From: Opitutaceae bacterium UBA6669 | GTDB lineage: Bacteria; Verrucomicrobiota; Verrucomicrobiia; Opitutales; Opitutaceae | Reading direction: 5' to 3' | NCBI GenBank assembly: GCA_002455175.1 | Contig: DKKJ01000322.1 | Span: forward strand, 24,513-39,035 | Length of the DNA stretch: 14,523 bases | Shown here: piece after piece, positions 6,120 through 13,644 of the stretch | How the letters are laid out: each line of letters begins with the position of its first letter | Position numbering within the stretch: position 1 is the first letter of the stretch | Notes under the pieces: model-generated | Databases searched by the model: none | Seen by the model: only the letters and a program-made list of their open reading frames with translations | What the model was told of the DNA's origin: nothing | Program-made: the position numbers and the translations under genes

Positions 6120-6785
6120 CTACTTCCTGGTAAAATCGACGACGGTGATCTCGGAGTCTTTTGACGTCTCGGTGATGACTTCGAAACCGCTGCTGACGCG
6201 CTGGAAGCTGCCGCCTTTGCTATCGTAGTATTCGAGTCGTGCGGTGCCTTCGCTGCGATAGCGACCGGCCCAGCCGGTGATGGGTTCGCAGCGGGTGATC
6301 TCGATATTGCGTGCGGTGACGCTAATGGAGTTCGATCCTGCGGTGAACTCGTAGCGATAGAACCGATCCGCCCGGCTTCGTGCGGCTTGGATGTGGGCGG
6401 ATTTGAGTTTCGCCTCGGGATCAACGCGGTCGGGGGCAGAGGGGTTTTGGGTCGTGTCCTTGGCTTGGCGACTTTGGCTGCGGGAGGACGACGATTGAGA
6501 TGGAGAGGAAGGGACAGTCGAGGTGGTGCCGCCGGATCGTTTCGCATTTTTGCGAAAGTGCGCTGCGAAAGGAGGAGGGATTAATTTTGCCGGAATCAGC
6601 AGGAGTTTCTCATCGGAAAGAATGAGGAGTTTATCGTTGCTGGGATCATACGATTTGACCGAAACGGCCTTCAGCGTGCGGCCGTCGAGAAGATCAAGAC
6701 GGGCGTACTCGAAACCGTGGTTCTCTGCGCCTCTGAGTACGGAAAGAAAGAACCAGAAAAGCGTAATCAGAGGCAAGTATCTCAC
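6120..6785 (-). CDS. Secreted protein of unknown function
   Basis: A 221-residue protein using GTG at 6783-6785; no in-frame ATG or good ribosome binding site improves on it. Residues 1-20 form a signal peptide (LPLITLFWFFLSVLRGA with a likely cut after A20). The first part, about 25-76 (ARLDLLDGRTLKAVSVKSYD, then a Lys/Leu-rich strand and IPAKLIPPPF), resembles the short beta-rich 'DGRTL.A' modules often seen in secreted proteins of this phylum. A Ser/Gln/Thr-rich linker spans about 83-117, and a predicted helix-plus-beta domain covers 122-221. It is probably periplasmic or surface-exposed. I recognise no enzymatic motif. It is followed by an R1 repeat and lies divergent to nothing obvious; the next gene upstream on the same strand is 239 nt away. 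Confidence 0.72.
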   Translation of the reverse strand: MRYLPLITLFWFFLSVLRGAENHGFEYARLDLLDGRTLKAVSVKSYDPSNDKLLILSDEKLLLIPAKLIPPPFAAHFRKNAKRSGGTTSTVPSSPSQSSSSRSQSRQAKDTTQNPSAPDRVDPEAKLKSAHIQAARSRADRFYRYEFTAGSNSISVTARNIEITRCEPITGWAGRYRSEGTARLEYYDSKGGSFQRVSSGFEVITETSKDSEITVVDFTRK

Positions 6786-6807
6786 TTTAACGGTAACGGC
6801 ATGAGGC

Positions 6808-6854
6808 GCTGATGGCTGAAGCTGAAAAGCTGAACGTGGAAAGCTGACCGCTGA
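6808..6854. repeat. Short interspersed GCTGA repeats
   Basis: Six GCTGA pentamers occur in 47 bases, starting at 6808, 6815, 6821, 6829, 6843 and 6850, mostly embedded as AAGCTGAA. Spacing is irregular (6-8 nt with one 14-nt step). The array lies 23 nt upstream of the secreted-protein start, so it could be a simple-sequence expansion or affect its expression. No protein is encoded by it. Confidence 0.55.
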
Positions 6855-6937
6855 CCTTCAGAAAGCGCGGAGATTGGGGCCAATGCTGATGCGCGGGCGT
6901 GTAGCTAAAAAGGGGCAGGGAGAGGGGCGGGGATTTT

Positions 6938-6970
6938 GACGGAGCCGACAGGGACGTCGGTGTTCCCAGG
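6938..6970 (-). repeat. R1 hairpin repeat, copy C (3' of the large haem protein gene)
   Basis: GACGGAGCCGACAGGGACGT then CGGTGTTCCCAGG, in the reverse-complement orientation and about 55 nt after the stop of the gene at 7025-10105. Stem CCGAC/GTCGG (6945-6949 and 6956-6960). It shares the flank GTTCCCAGG with copy A, showing that homology extends beyond the hairpin itself. Confidence 0.68.
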
Positions 6971-6980
6971 GGAGTCGAAC

Positions 6981-6995
6981 GGACTGCCTATAGGC
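6981..6995 (-). repeat. Possible R2 fragment (short palindrome)
   Basis: GGACTGCCTATAGGC, whose reverse complement matches GCCTTTAGGCAGTCC inside R2 copy A (about 1713-1727) except at one base. It contains the perfect 10-bp palindrome GCCTATAGGC at 6986-6995 and lies 10 nt from R1 copy C. The match is short and hairpin-forming, so independent origin is possible. Confidence 0.3.
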
Positions 6996-7024
6996 GAATC
7001 TGGTGTGCGGTGTCGCGCTGGCCG

Positions 7025-10000
7025 TCAGCGGAGGCTGAGAAGGTAGGAAACGAGGTTGGCGAGTTCTTCTCGTTCAAGGAGTCGGTCCAGTCCGGCTGGC
7101 ATGAGTGAGGTGGCGATGGGATCGACGCGCAGGATGTCTCCGTGCCGGAGGGATATTGAGGTTCCATCGGGCAGAACGAGCGGGAGCGCGTTGGCGTCTT
7201 CGCGGGGCAGTGTGCCTTGGAAGACTTTCCCGTCCTTGGTCTCGACTTGGAAGGTCTCATAGCCACGAGCGATCGAGGCATCGGGAAAGAGAATCGATTC
7301 GAGAAGATCACGCCGATTGCGAATTTGTCCGATACGCGAAAGATCTGGGCCGATCATTCCTCCGTTGTCGGCGATCCGGTGGCAGGCGATGCAGGTGCCT
7401 TTGCCGCTCAGAAAGAGCTCCTTACCTTTACGCGGATCTCCTCGGACAACGTCGTTCTCAAGGTTGGCCACACGCTCTTGTTTTTCGAGTGATTGCCTTT
7501 CTATTGACTCGATCAACGCTCTGCCGCGCTCGGAGATGGGATCGCTAAACCGCCGAAGTGTCGCGGTAAGCGCTTCCGGCTTCAGTGACCAGCGGGCCGG
7601 AGTTCGCTCGAGTTGTTCCACGATTTGCTCGCCAAGTTCGGCTTGGGCGGGTGCCTTGCGCAGGGTCTTGATCCAAGACGCGAGTTCAAGCGGTCCGGAA
7701 GAAGCGAGGAGACGGGTGAGGGCGAGGGCTTGTTCGCGGGAAAGGTCTGCGATTCCCAGAGTCGTAGCGATGCGGATACGAATGTCTGCGGCTGGGGTTT
7801 TTTCGAGCAGTGTCGAAACGGCGGAGAAGGTCTGGGTCGAAATCGGTTCTCCTTGGCGCACGTCATATCGCAGCGCTGCCAACCGCAGCGACGGCGAGCG
7901 GTCTGGATCCTGTCCCAGGGCACGCACCCACCGATCGAATTCGTCGGTTTTGTGCGCCGCCAGAACCTCGAGTGCAGCGAGCGCCGTGGGAAGCGCGGCG
8001 CGCTCAACTGCTTGCTGGAGCGGCTTTCGCCAGGCGTCATCCCACAGCGCTGGGTTGGCCGTGACTGCTGGGACGAAGGCGGAGACCTTCCCGTCGTCTG
8101 ATCGGTGCTTGTTCTGCAGGTACGCGCGGAGCCAGTCTCGGACCTCGGCGCGAGCGAGAAGCTTCCGCAAAACGAGGGCGGTGGCTTCCTCTTTCCATGG
8201 ATCTGCTGGATCCTCTTGCGCCCATTGCAAGAAGCGAGCGGCTTCGGTGCCCCAGTCTTCTTCGTTCCGAAGCGCTGCGAGGGCGGCTGTGCGTAGAGGG
8301 GCATTGGGTGAACGCAGAGCTGCAAAGGTTTCAGTGGGGGAGGGAGCGCTTCCGCTGATTTGCCCGAGGGCGATGAGACCCGCTCGCTTTTCCGCCGGTG
8401 TTGAGCGGGTGAGTGCTTCTCGCAGGAGGTCGACATCGCCAATCTCGATCAGCGCGTAAATGAGAGCATGCAACAAAAACGGATCCTCTCCGGCGATGGC
8501 GATCGCGTCGAACAGCGGAGGCGTGGCTCGCTTCTCGCGAAGTCGTCCAAGAGAAGTAGCGGCTTCGCGGCGAACTGCGGGAGAGGCGTCGCGCAGGAGT
8601 TGAATCAGGGTAGGACCGGACTCGCTGTCACCCGTGACCCCTGTACTGTGTGCGGCGACTTGCCGAACGGTGGGATCGTCGTCTCGCAAAGCGGGACGCG
8701 CCGCGGCGCGCGCGGCAGGAGTTCCGATGCGTGTGAGCGCCCAAAGCGCGTTCGTTCTCGTGGAAACGCGAGGATCCTTGTTTGCTGTGACTAAGGCAGG
8801 GACGGCGGCATCGCCTCGATCGACAAGTGCAGCGATGGCCCGCTCGCGAACGGTGGCGCGAGCGTCGCTGAGTCGCTGAGCAAGTGCGGTCTCCGTGGCG
8901 TTCGCCCACTCCAAGGCCGCGCCGCGGGGGTCCACAGGATGGGGCATTTCCATACGCCGGACGCGGTAAATTCCTCCGAGGATTTCGGGTCTGGCCAGAC
9001 GGGAGGTCGGGCAGCCGATTCGGAACCAGGCTCCCGTATCCACTATGAGGAGACTGCCGTCAGCGTCCTCGATCACATCGGTGAAGTGCACTCCATCGGT
9101 TTCCGATGTTGCGAAGACACGAGCCTCTCCCACAAAAGTGGACCCGTGCGCGCGGAGCGGAAGGGTGAGGATGCGACGGGTGTTAAATTCGGCGAAAATG
9201 AAGGTGTCCGGATTTCCGAGGCCGAGAAAATCGCTTTGCAGCAGAGCGGCGCCGGCAGGAGCGACGTGACCAAGTAGGCTCACGGCGGGCAGGACGCCTC
9301 CCGTGCTGACGAATTCGTTCAAGACGCGCTCCTGATCCAGTCGGGGATAAACGCCTCCGTAGACCCAGTGGACCACCGCATCGCTGCGGGGAGCACCGTG
9401 GAATAGATTGGCGGTGCCGAAGACGTTTCCCGCCTGGTCGAAGGCGAGCTCCGTGGGGTTGTCCAACCCGCCGCCCGCATGAACTTGGACGTCGCTTCCG
9501 TCCGGCCTCATCGACCAGATCCGTGCGCCCAGTCCTTTGGAGATCGACCTACCGTCGGGTGCGCGAACGTCGTGTCCTTTGCGTCCGTGTGTCCAGTAGA
9601 GTCGTCCATTCGGATGGAGAAACGGCCCGTGGACGTCCGCTGCATTGCCGGTGAATTCGAAGCCTGTGACGAGCTCCTCGCGACGGTCAGCGCGGCCGTC
9701 GTCGTCGGTGTCGGTGAAACGCCAGATGGATGGTGGTGACGCCACGTAGAGGGCGTTTCTGTGCCAGAGGACACCTTGAGGGAAAGTCAGGCCATCGGCA
9801 AATACCCGGGAGCGATCGAAAGTGCCGTCCCCATCGCTGTCCTCAAGCAAGGTGATTCTACTCGGTCTCTTGATGAGCAGTTCGGCGGCGTCGATATTAA
9901 CGCCTGCGTTTTCCGCCACGAAGAGTCGCCCGCGCTCATCGAACGCCGCCATCATGGGAAAACGGGTCAGGGGCGAAGCTGCCACTCGGGTCACCGAAAA

Positions 10001-10105
10001 GCCCGGCGGCACTTGGATTTTCGCTTCCGGCGAAATTATTTGTGCTTGGAGCGAGAGTAGGGGGGCGACCCAAGCGAGCGCTGCCCGAGGGAAAACCGAT
10101 TTCAT
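7025..10105 (-). CDS. PVC-type membrane-bound dehydrogenase/haem-binding protein (beta-propeller, HEAT repeats, cytochrome c domain)
   Basis: A 1026-residue exported protein. Residues 1-22 are a signal peptide. A beta-propeller of the Pirellula/Verrucomicrobium dehydrogenase type spans about 28-385 (PPGFSVTRVA, FDERGRLFVAENAG, DNPTELAFDQAGNVFG). It carries two DxDxDG-type loops, DSDGDG at 89-94 and DTDDDG at 132-137, likely binding calcium. HEAT-like helical repeats run from about 400 to 600 (VRERAIAALVDRG, VSTRTNALWALTRIG, VRREAATSLGRLR). The C-terminus is the haem-binding domain typical of these proteins, with Cys905-x-x-Cys908-His909 for covalent haem c and Met1002 (SLMPAG) as probable distal ligand. 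It should act in the periplasm, oxidising an unknown, possibly sugar, substrate and passing electrons to a cytochrome. It stands alone: FecR ends 236 nt upstream. Confidence 0.9.
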   Translation of the reverse strand: MKSVFPRAALAWVAPLLSLQAQIISPEAKIQVPPGFSVTRVAASPLTRFPMMAAFDERGRLFVAENAGVNIDAAELLIKRPSRITLLEDSDGDGTFDRSRVFADGLTFPQGVLWHRNALYVASPPSIWRFTDTDDDGRADRREELVTGFEFTGNAADVHGPFLHPNGRLYWTHGRKGHDVRAPDGRSISKGLGARIWSMRPDGSDVQVHAGGGLDNPTELAFDQAGNVFGTANLFHGAPRSDAVVHWVYGGVYPRLDQERVLNEFVSTGGVLPAVSLLGHVAPAGAALLQSDFLGLGNPDTFIFAEFNTRRILTLPLRAHGSTFVGEARVFATSETDGVHFTDVIEDADGSLLIVDTGAWFRIGCPTSRLARPEILGGIYRVRRMEMPHPVDPRGAALEWANATETALAQRLSDARATVRERAIAALVDRGDAAVPALVTANKDPRVSTRTNALWALTRIGTPAARAAARPALRDDDPTVRQVAAHSTGVTGDSESGPTLIQLLRDASPAVRREAATSLGRLREKRATPPLFDAIAIAGEDPFLLHALIYALIEIGDVDLLREALTRSTPAEKRAGLIALGQISGSAPSPTETFAALRSPNAPLRTAALAALRNEEDWGTEAARFLQWAQEDPADPWKEEATALVLRKLLARAEVRDWLRAYLQNKHRSDDGKVSAFVPAVTANPALWDDAWRKPLQQAVERAALPTALAALEVLAAHKTDEFDRWVRALGQDPDRSPSLRLAALRYDVRQGEPISTQTFSAVSTLLEKTPAADIRIRIATTLGIADLSREQALALTRLLASSGPLELASWIKTLRKAPAQAELGEQIVEQLERTPARWSLKPEALTATLRRFSDPISERGRALIESIERQSLEKQERVANLENDVVRGDPRKGKELFLSGKGTCIACHRIADNGGMIGPDLSRIGQIRNRRDLLESILFPDASIARGYETFQVETKDGKVFQGTLPREDANALPLVLPDGTSISLRHGDILRVDPIATSLMPAGLDRLLEREELANLVSYLLSLR

Positions 10106-10341
10106 GGTGACAGCTCGCTGCGATCAAAAGCGGTTTCCGCACGGTAGTCGGACCGCGAGTGCAATGCGCAGGACGAAAGATAAAGGCGATGCGGCACAGA
10201 AGAAAGGGATCGGAGTATTCGGACAACGGCGATGGCAGCTGACCTACGCCTCAGCTGGTGTGAAGCGACCGGCCTTTTAAAGACGAGCGAGTCCGGGAGA
10301 ACAGCCAAGACAACGTTGAGGGAAATACGACCCCGCGCGCA

Positions 10342-11412
10342 TCAGCGGGCGTGGTGGAGAATTGTCTCCCCGTCACGAACCTCGGCTCGGATGTCGAAAT
10401 GCGCCTCCAGCAGGCGCACAAAGGCTTGCTGCGCGTCGGGCCGGAAGGTTCCGCCAAAGCGAATGTCTCGCAATTCGGGCGAGTCCGGAGCAATCGAGAG
10501 TTTGTGCGACGTGTAGCGATTAAACTGATCGATCGCCTCGGCCAGGGGTGTAGCGACAAATTCGATGCGACGATCTTGCCAAGCCAGGACCCGTTCGGCC
10601 TCGTCGGGTGGAAGTTGCGTCACGACAGGTTTAGGCGTGGTGGCCACGGCATGACCGAGGGGAATAATGACCCGTTCGCCTTGGGTGACGTGCAGTTCGG
10701 TGGTCTGTTCGGGAGACGATGATTCAGGGGCAGTAACCGAGACTTTTCCTTCCGAGACGTAGACCTCGATACGGTCATTTTCCATCCAGACATTGAAGGC
10801 GGTTCCGACTGCGCGGACGGCCACGCGTTGGGCCTCGACGATGAACGGACGCTCGCGGTTAGGGGCGACTTTAAAGTGCGCTTCACCTCGAACGATCTGC
10901 ACGCGCCGCACCGCGTCGGTATAGGCGGCTTCAACGAGCGTATCGGTATTGAGGCGAACAATTGAGCCGTCGGGAAGCTCCACCGTGCGCATGCCGCCCA
11001 AGGGTGACGATAGGGCCTGGGCGACGACCTCGGGTTGCGGTTTTTCGACCGGCTGGAAGACGTAGATACCCACCGCGAGTGCCGCGGCTGCGGCGAGTGC
11101 AGGGATCGCCCAGGACAAGCGACGAGACGGGTTTTTTCGAGCGGCGACAGAATCGCCTGACCGGAGAAGCACGTCGGGGTCGACGAAAGCTGCATCGCCT
11201 TTGAGGCTCTGCAACGTGTCGAGCGCGTGCCAGGTAGAGGAAATCTCGGCAAAGGCGCGCGCTCGTCGACTGTCCGACTCCAACCAATCCGCGAGTGCTT
11301 GCTCGTCGCTCTCTGCCAATCCGCCGTCGCGCCGCAACAACCAATCGGCGGCCTCGGCGCGAATCGAGGGGGGAATGCCCGAGGAGTCTGTGTCGTCGGC
11401 CGGCTGGCTCAC
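10342..11412 (-). CDS. FecR-type transmembrane anti-sigma/sigma regulator
   Basis: A 356-residue regulator. The cytoplasmic N-terminus has the DUF4880-like segment (AADWLLRRDGGLAESDEQAL, 21-40, then RARAFAEISSTWHALDTL), expected to bind the sigma factor. A single membrane helix follows at about 99-118. The periplasmic FecR domain spans about 138-235 (LPDGSIVRLNTDT 146-158, VRGEAHFKVAPN 174-185, AVGTAFNVWMENDRIEVYV). The end is a secretin/TonB-N-like module at about 281-352 (IEFVATPLAEAIDQFNRYT, IRFGGTFRPD), which contacts the receptor's signalling domain in known systems. The start is GTG at 11410-11412, overlapping the sigma factor TGA in a GTGA junction, so translation is coupled. In cell-surface signalling this protein transmits receptor occupancy to the sigma factor. 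The cognate receptor is not certain here. Confidence 0.93.
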   Translation of the reverse strand: MSQPADDTDSSGIPPSIRAEAADWLLRRDGGLAESDEQALADWLESDSRRARAFAEISSTWHALDTLQSLKGDAAFVDPDVLLRSGDSVAARKNPSRRLSWAIPALAAAAALAVGIYVFQPVEKPQPEVVAQALSSPLGGMRTVELPDGSIVRLNTDTLVEAAYTDAVRRVQIVRGEAHFKVAPNRERPFIVEAQRVAVRAVGTAFNVWMENDRIEVYVSEGKVSVTAPESSSPEQTTELHVTQGERVIIPLGHAVATTPKPVVTQLPPDEAERVLAWQDRRIEFVATPLAEAIDQFNRYTSHKLSIAPDSPELRDIRFGGTFRPDAQQAFVRLLEAHFDIRAEVRDGETILHHAR

Positions 11413-12005
11413 GAGTCAGCCTTTCCTTTGACCCCTCGTGCGACGAGGAAAGCCCGGCAACGTTCGACGCCGATCTTGAGCTGGTTGTTCACCGTGTTGA
11501 CCGAGATATCAAGTTTTTCGGCGATCTCGCGATGACTGAGCCCATAGATCTTCCGGAGCGTCAACACTTGGCGGCAACGATCGGGTAGCTGAAGGATGGC
11601 CTGCTGCAACAGATCGTGCTCTTGCTTTCGATCGAGTAGTTCGCTTGCGGCGACGATATCAGCCCGGGTTGAAACCTCGTCGACGTCAGCGACCCCCTCG
11701 ATCGACACGATGTTTTGCCTACGGAACAAATCGAAGGCAGCGTTACGGGCGGTCGTGAAAAGAAGCGATTTTGGCGAGGTGATTTTTCCGCGCTGACGAG
11801 CGCGCACCATTCGGAAATACGTTTCTTGAATGAGATCGTCGAGATCTCGCAGTCGGGGAAAACGTAAGCGCAAGTACGCTCGCAGCGATGCCTCGTGAGG
11901 GCGGACCTCTTCCGTAAACCAACGATCTTCCTCAGCGGCAACGATCGGTTTGGATGACGGCGAGCTCACGGTGGTGATGCGACGCAGCAAGGGCAAAGCG
12001 TTCAT
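11409..12005 (-). CDS. ECF RNA polymerase sigma factor (FecI-like)
   Basis: A 198-residue sigma factor. Region 2 lies at about 38-100 (LRAYLRLRFPRLRDLDDLIQ, ETYFRMVRARQ, KSLLFTTARNAAFDLFRRQ) and region 4 at about 130-185 (LQLPDRCRQVLTLRKIYGLS, REIAEKLDISVNTVNNQL). The two regions are joined by an acidic linker. No region 1.1 or 3 is present, as expected for the ECF group. ATG at 12003-12005 was chosen: the frame stays open to 12122, but the extra 39 residues are Arg/Cys-rich and unlike sigma factors. No ribosome binding site is evident. It overlaps FecR by 4 nt, forming a classic sigma/anti-sigma unit that activates genes for outer-membrane uptake on receptor signalling. Confidence 0.92.
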   Translation of the reverse strand: MNALPLLRRITTVSSPSSKPIVAAEEDRWFTEEVRPHEASLRAYLRLRFPRLRDLDDLIQETYFRMVRARQRGKITSPKSLLFTTARNAAFDLFRRQNIVSIEGVADVDEVSTRADIVAASELLDRKQEHDLLQQAILQLPDRCRQVLTLRKIYGLSHREIAEKLDISVNTVNNQLKIGVERCRAFLVARGVKGKADS

Positions 12006-12165
12006 GTATGCCGAGTCAAACCGAATGTCGCGAAATGAAATCGTCGATTGGCCGCAGCAACGAACGTCTCGTCGCGGCGTCCAGCGCATGCAGACCCGCG
12101 AGGATGTCTCCGAGCCAACCATGACTTTTCGGTGTCGAACAACGTGCCCCCTTTTCTCGTTCTGT

Positions 12166-12182
12166 CGCCGTGTCCAACGGCG
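12166..12182 (-). terminator. Hairpin 3' of the BNR protein gene, weak terminator candidate
   Basis: Inverted repeat CGCCGT (12166-12171) and ACGGCG (12177-12182) with a 5-nt loop, 8-24 nt after the stop of the gene at 12190. On the minus strand it is followed by ACAGAACGAGAAAAGGGGG, with no T-tract, so intrinsic termination is doubtful. It marks the boundary between the receptor/BNR unit and the sigma/FecR unit. Confidence 0.35.
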
Positions 12183-12189
12183 CCGGGCT

Positions 12190-13599
12190 TCATGATTTTT
12201 GGAGGATCTTCACCTTGCGACCGCGGATGCCACGCTCTTTCCGTCCCCATGAGCCAAAGTCGTAGGTCATGTAAATTTCGTTGTCGGTCGGTGTTTCCTC
12301 GATCGCCATATAGTGGGTGGTGTCGACCCCGGAAGTCACGCGCATCACATTGCTCCAACTCGCTCCCTGGTCAGAACTGAAGGCGAGGTAGTTGCCGTTC
12401 CAGGGATGCTGAAAATAGGGCCAGCAGGATTTCTGTGGCACACGGAGACCGAAGGCAGCGACCAGTAGGCCCCGGCGTAACTCGATCAGGTCTGGGTCGA
12501 CGACCGCGGCTTTTAACTCCTCGGGATTTGTTTCGTCGAGCGGGCGCCCGTTGTTGGCTTTGAGGTGTCGAAACATGTCCGCCCACAATTCAGTCTTATG
12601 GACGTCGAGTCCCGCCATCACGCGTGGGCGAGGAGCTCCCCACGACTTACCGTCATCGTCGGAACTGCATTCGTACAGCTCGCGGCCTGTCCGCATGAAA
12701 CAGAGCAGCCTTCCCTCGTGTTTCCCACGGCTGATGCGCGTGAGCACTGCTTCACCGAATCCTTCCGTGCCGACAGAAGAGTCTGCGGCCACCACGCTGA
12801 TCATGCGCCACGTTCGGCCGCGGTCGCTGGAGCGGACGAGCACGACGCGTGATTTCATCATGCTGGGCACGTAGGTCACCGGGGTGCGGTCGCCCTGAAA
12901 CCAGCCGTAGATCGTCGTTAGGAGGTCACCATCGGGTAACTCGAGGATGCGGCGGTGTAGGCGTTGTGCAGCATGGGGCTTACCGACGTCGTCAGTCGAA
13001 CCACCAAAATCCACGCCCGGAAGCTCGAAGCCGATTTCAATGGGGTCCGCGAGCGTCTGCCAGTCGTCCTGAGAGACGCCGAGCAGCCCCAGGCCAGTTC
13101 CCGCTTTCGCACCAGGTGTAACATAACTGTCGAGCGCGAGAATGGTGCCGTCGCGCAGTTGAATCATGCCTCCCTCAAGATTCAGGCCATTGTCGCCTGG
13201 TTTGTTGGGGAGCCGAGTCCACGTGGCACCGGCGTCACGTGAAATCACCGTAACCAACGCTGCCGCGTAGTGGATGCGCGGTGACGGAAAAGGCTTTTGC
13301 GGAATGTGTCCTTGAACAATCAAAGCGCCCGACCGTGTGCAGAGCATCGAGGGCTGGAGGCCCATCGGAAGGACTATCTGCGGAGCGGAAACCTCTACTC
13401 GGAGTGTTCCGTCTGCTTCAATCCACGAAGGATAACTCTCGGGTGCGATCGGAACGGCTTCGGCGGCGGAAGCCGGGCTAGTGCTGCCGGCGCCGAAACC
13501 CACTAATGATGCGCCGATGACTGGCGCGGTCGCCAACGCCCGAGCCGAGTGTTTCAGAAAGGTTCGTCGGGATGGAGTATTGCCAGAAATCGTAGTCAT
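12190..13599 (-). CDS. Tat-exported BNR/Asp-box protein (sialidase-like beta-propeller)
   Basis: A 469-residue exported protein. The N-terminus has a twin-arginine signal, S10-R-R-T-F-L-K16, then a hydrophobic stretch to about residue 46 (ASA). The rest is a predicted six-bladed propeller with four Asp boxes: SRDAGATW at 120-127, SSDRGRTW at 257-264, SSDDDGKSW at 312-320 and SSDQGASW at 408-415. These are typical of the exo-alpha-sialidase superfamily (GH33-like). The usual FRIP arginine motif is not visible near the N-terminus, so sialic acid cleavage is unproven and another glycan substrate or a non-catalytic role is possible. ATG at 13597-13599 is preferred over an in-frame TTG 15 nt upstream. 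It begins 45 nt after a TonB-dependent receptor stop and is likely co-transcribed with it, suggesting polymer processing coupled to uptake. Confidence 0.86.
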   Translation of the reverse strand: MTTISGNTPSRRTFLKHSARALATAPVIGASLVGFGAGSTSPASAAEAVPIAPESYPSWIEADGTLRVEVSAPQIVLPMGLQPSMLCTRSGALIVQGHIPQKPFPSPRIHYAAALVTVISRDAGATWTRLPNKPGDNGLNLEGGMIQLRDGTILALDSYVTPGAKAGTGLGLLGVSQDDWQTLADPIEIGFELPGVDFGGSTDDVGKPHAAQRLHRRILELPDGDLLTTIYGWFQGDRTPVTYVPSMMKSRVVLVRSSDRGRTWRMISVVAADSSVGTEGFGEAVLTRISRGKHEGRLLCFMRTGRELYECSSDDDGKSWGAPRPRVMAGLDVHKTELWADMFRHLKANNGRPLDETNPEELKAAVVDPDLIELRRGLLVAAFGLRVPQKSCWPYFQHPWNGNYLAFSSDQGASWSNVMRVTSGVDTTHYMAIEETPTDNEIYMTYDFGSWGRKERGIRGRKVKILQKS

Positions 13600-13644
13600 A
13601 ATCTCAGAACGCAACGAGCGAGAGTCTCCGTGGTGCAGGGGGTT

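Noticed and set aside
7317..8459. 380-codon plus-strand open frame inside the haem protein gene
   Set aside because: It is antisense to a clear 1026-residue protein, rich in Ser/Arg/Ala with no recognisable domain. This is a typical shadow in GC-rich DNA.
10125..10140. GCGG-TTT-CCGC hairpin with adjacent AAAA (a T-tract on the minus strand), read as a terminator
   Set aside because: The stem is only 4 bp and it sits 20-35 nt upstream of the haem protein start, a poor place for a terminator of FecR, which ends some 200 nt earlier.
10106..10341. Small gene or RNA in the spacer between the FecR gene and the haem protein gene
   Set aside because: Short open frames only, none with a start signal or recognisable sequence, and no strong structure; nothing supportable seen.
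12006..12122. 39-residue N-terminal extension of the sigma factor
   Set aside because: Arg/Cys-rich sequence unlike ECF factors; the internal ATG at 12005 gives a normal length.
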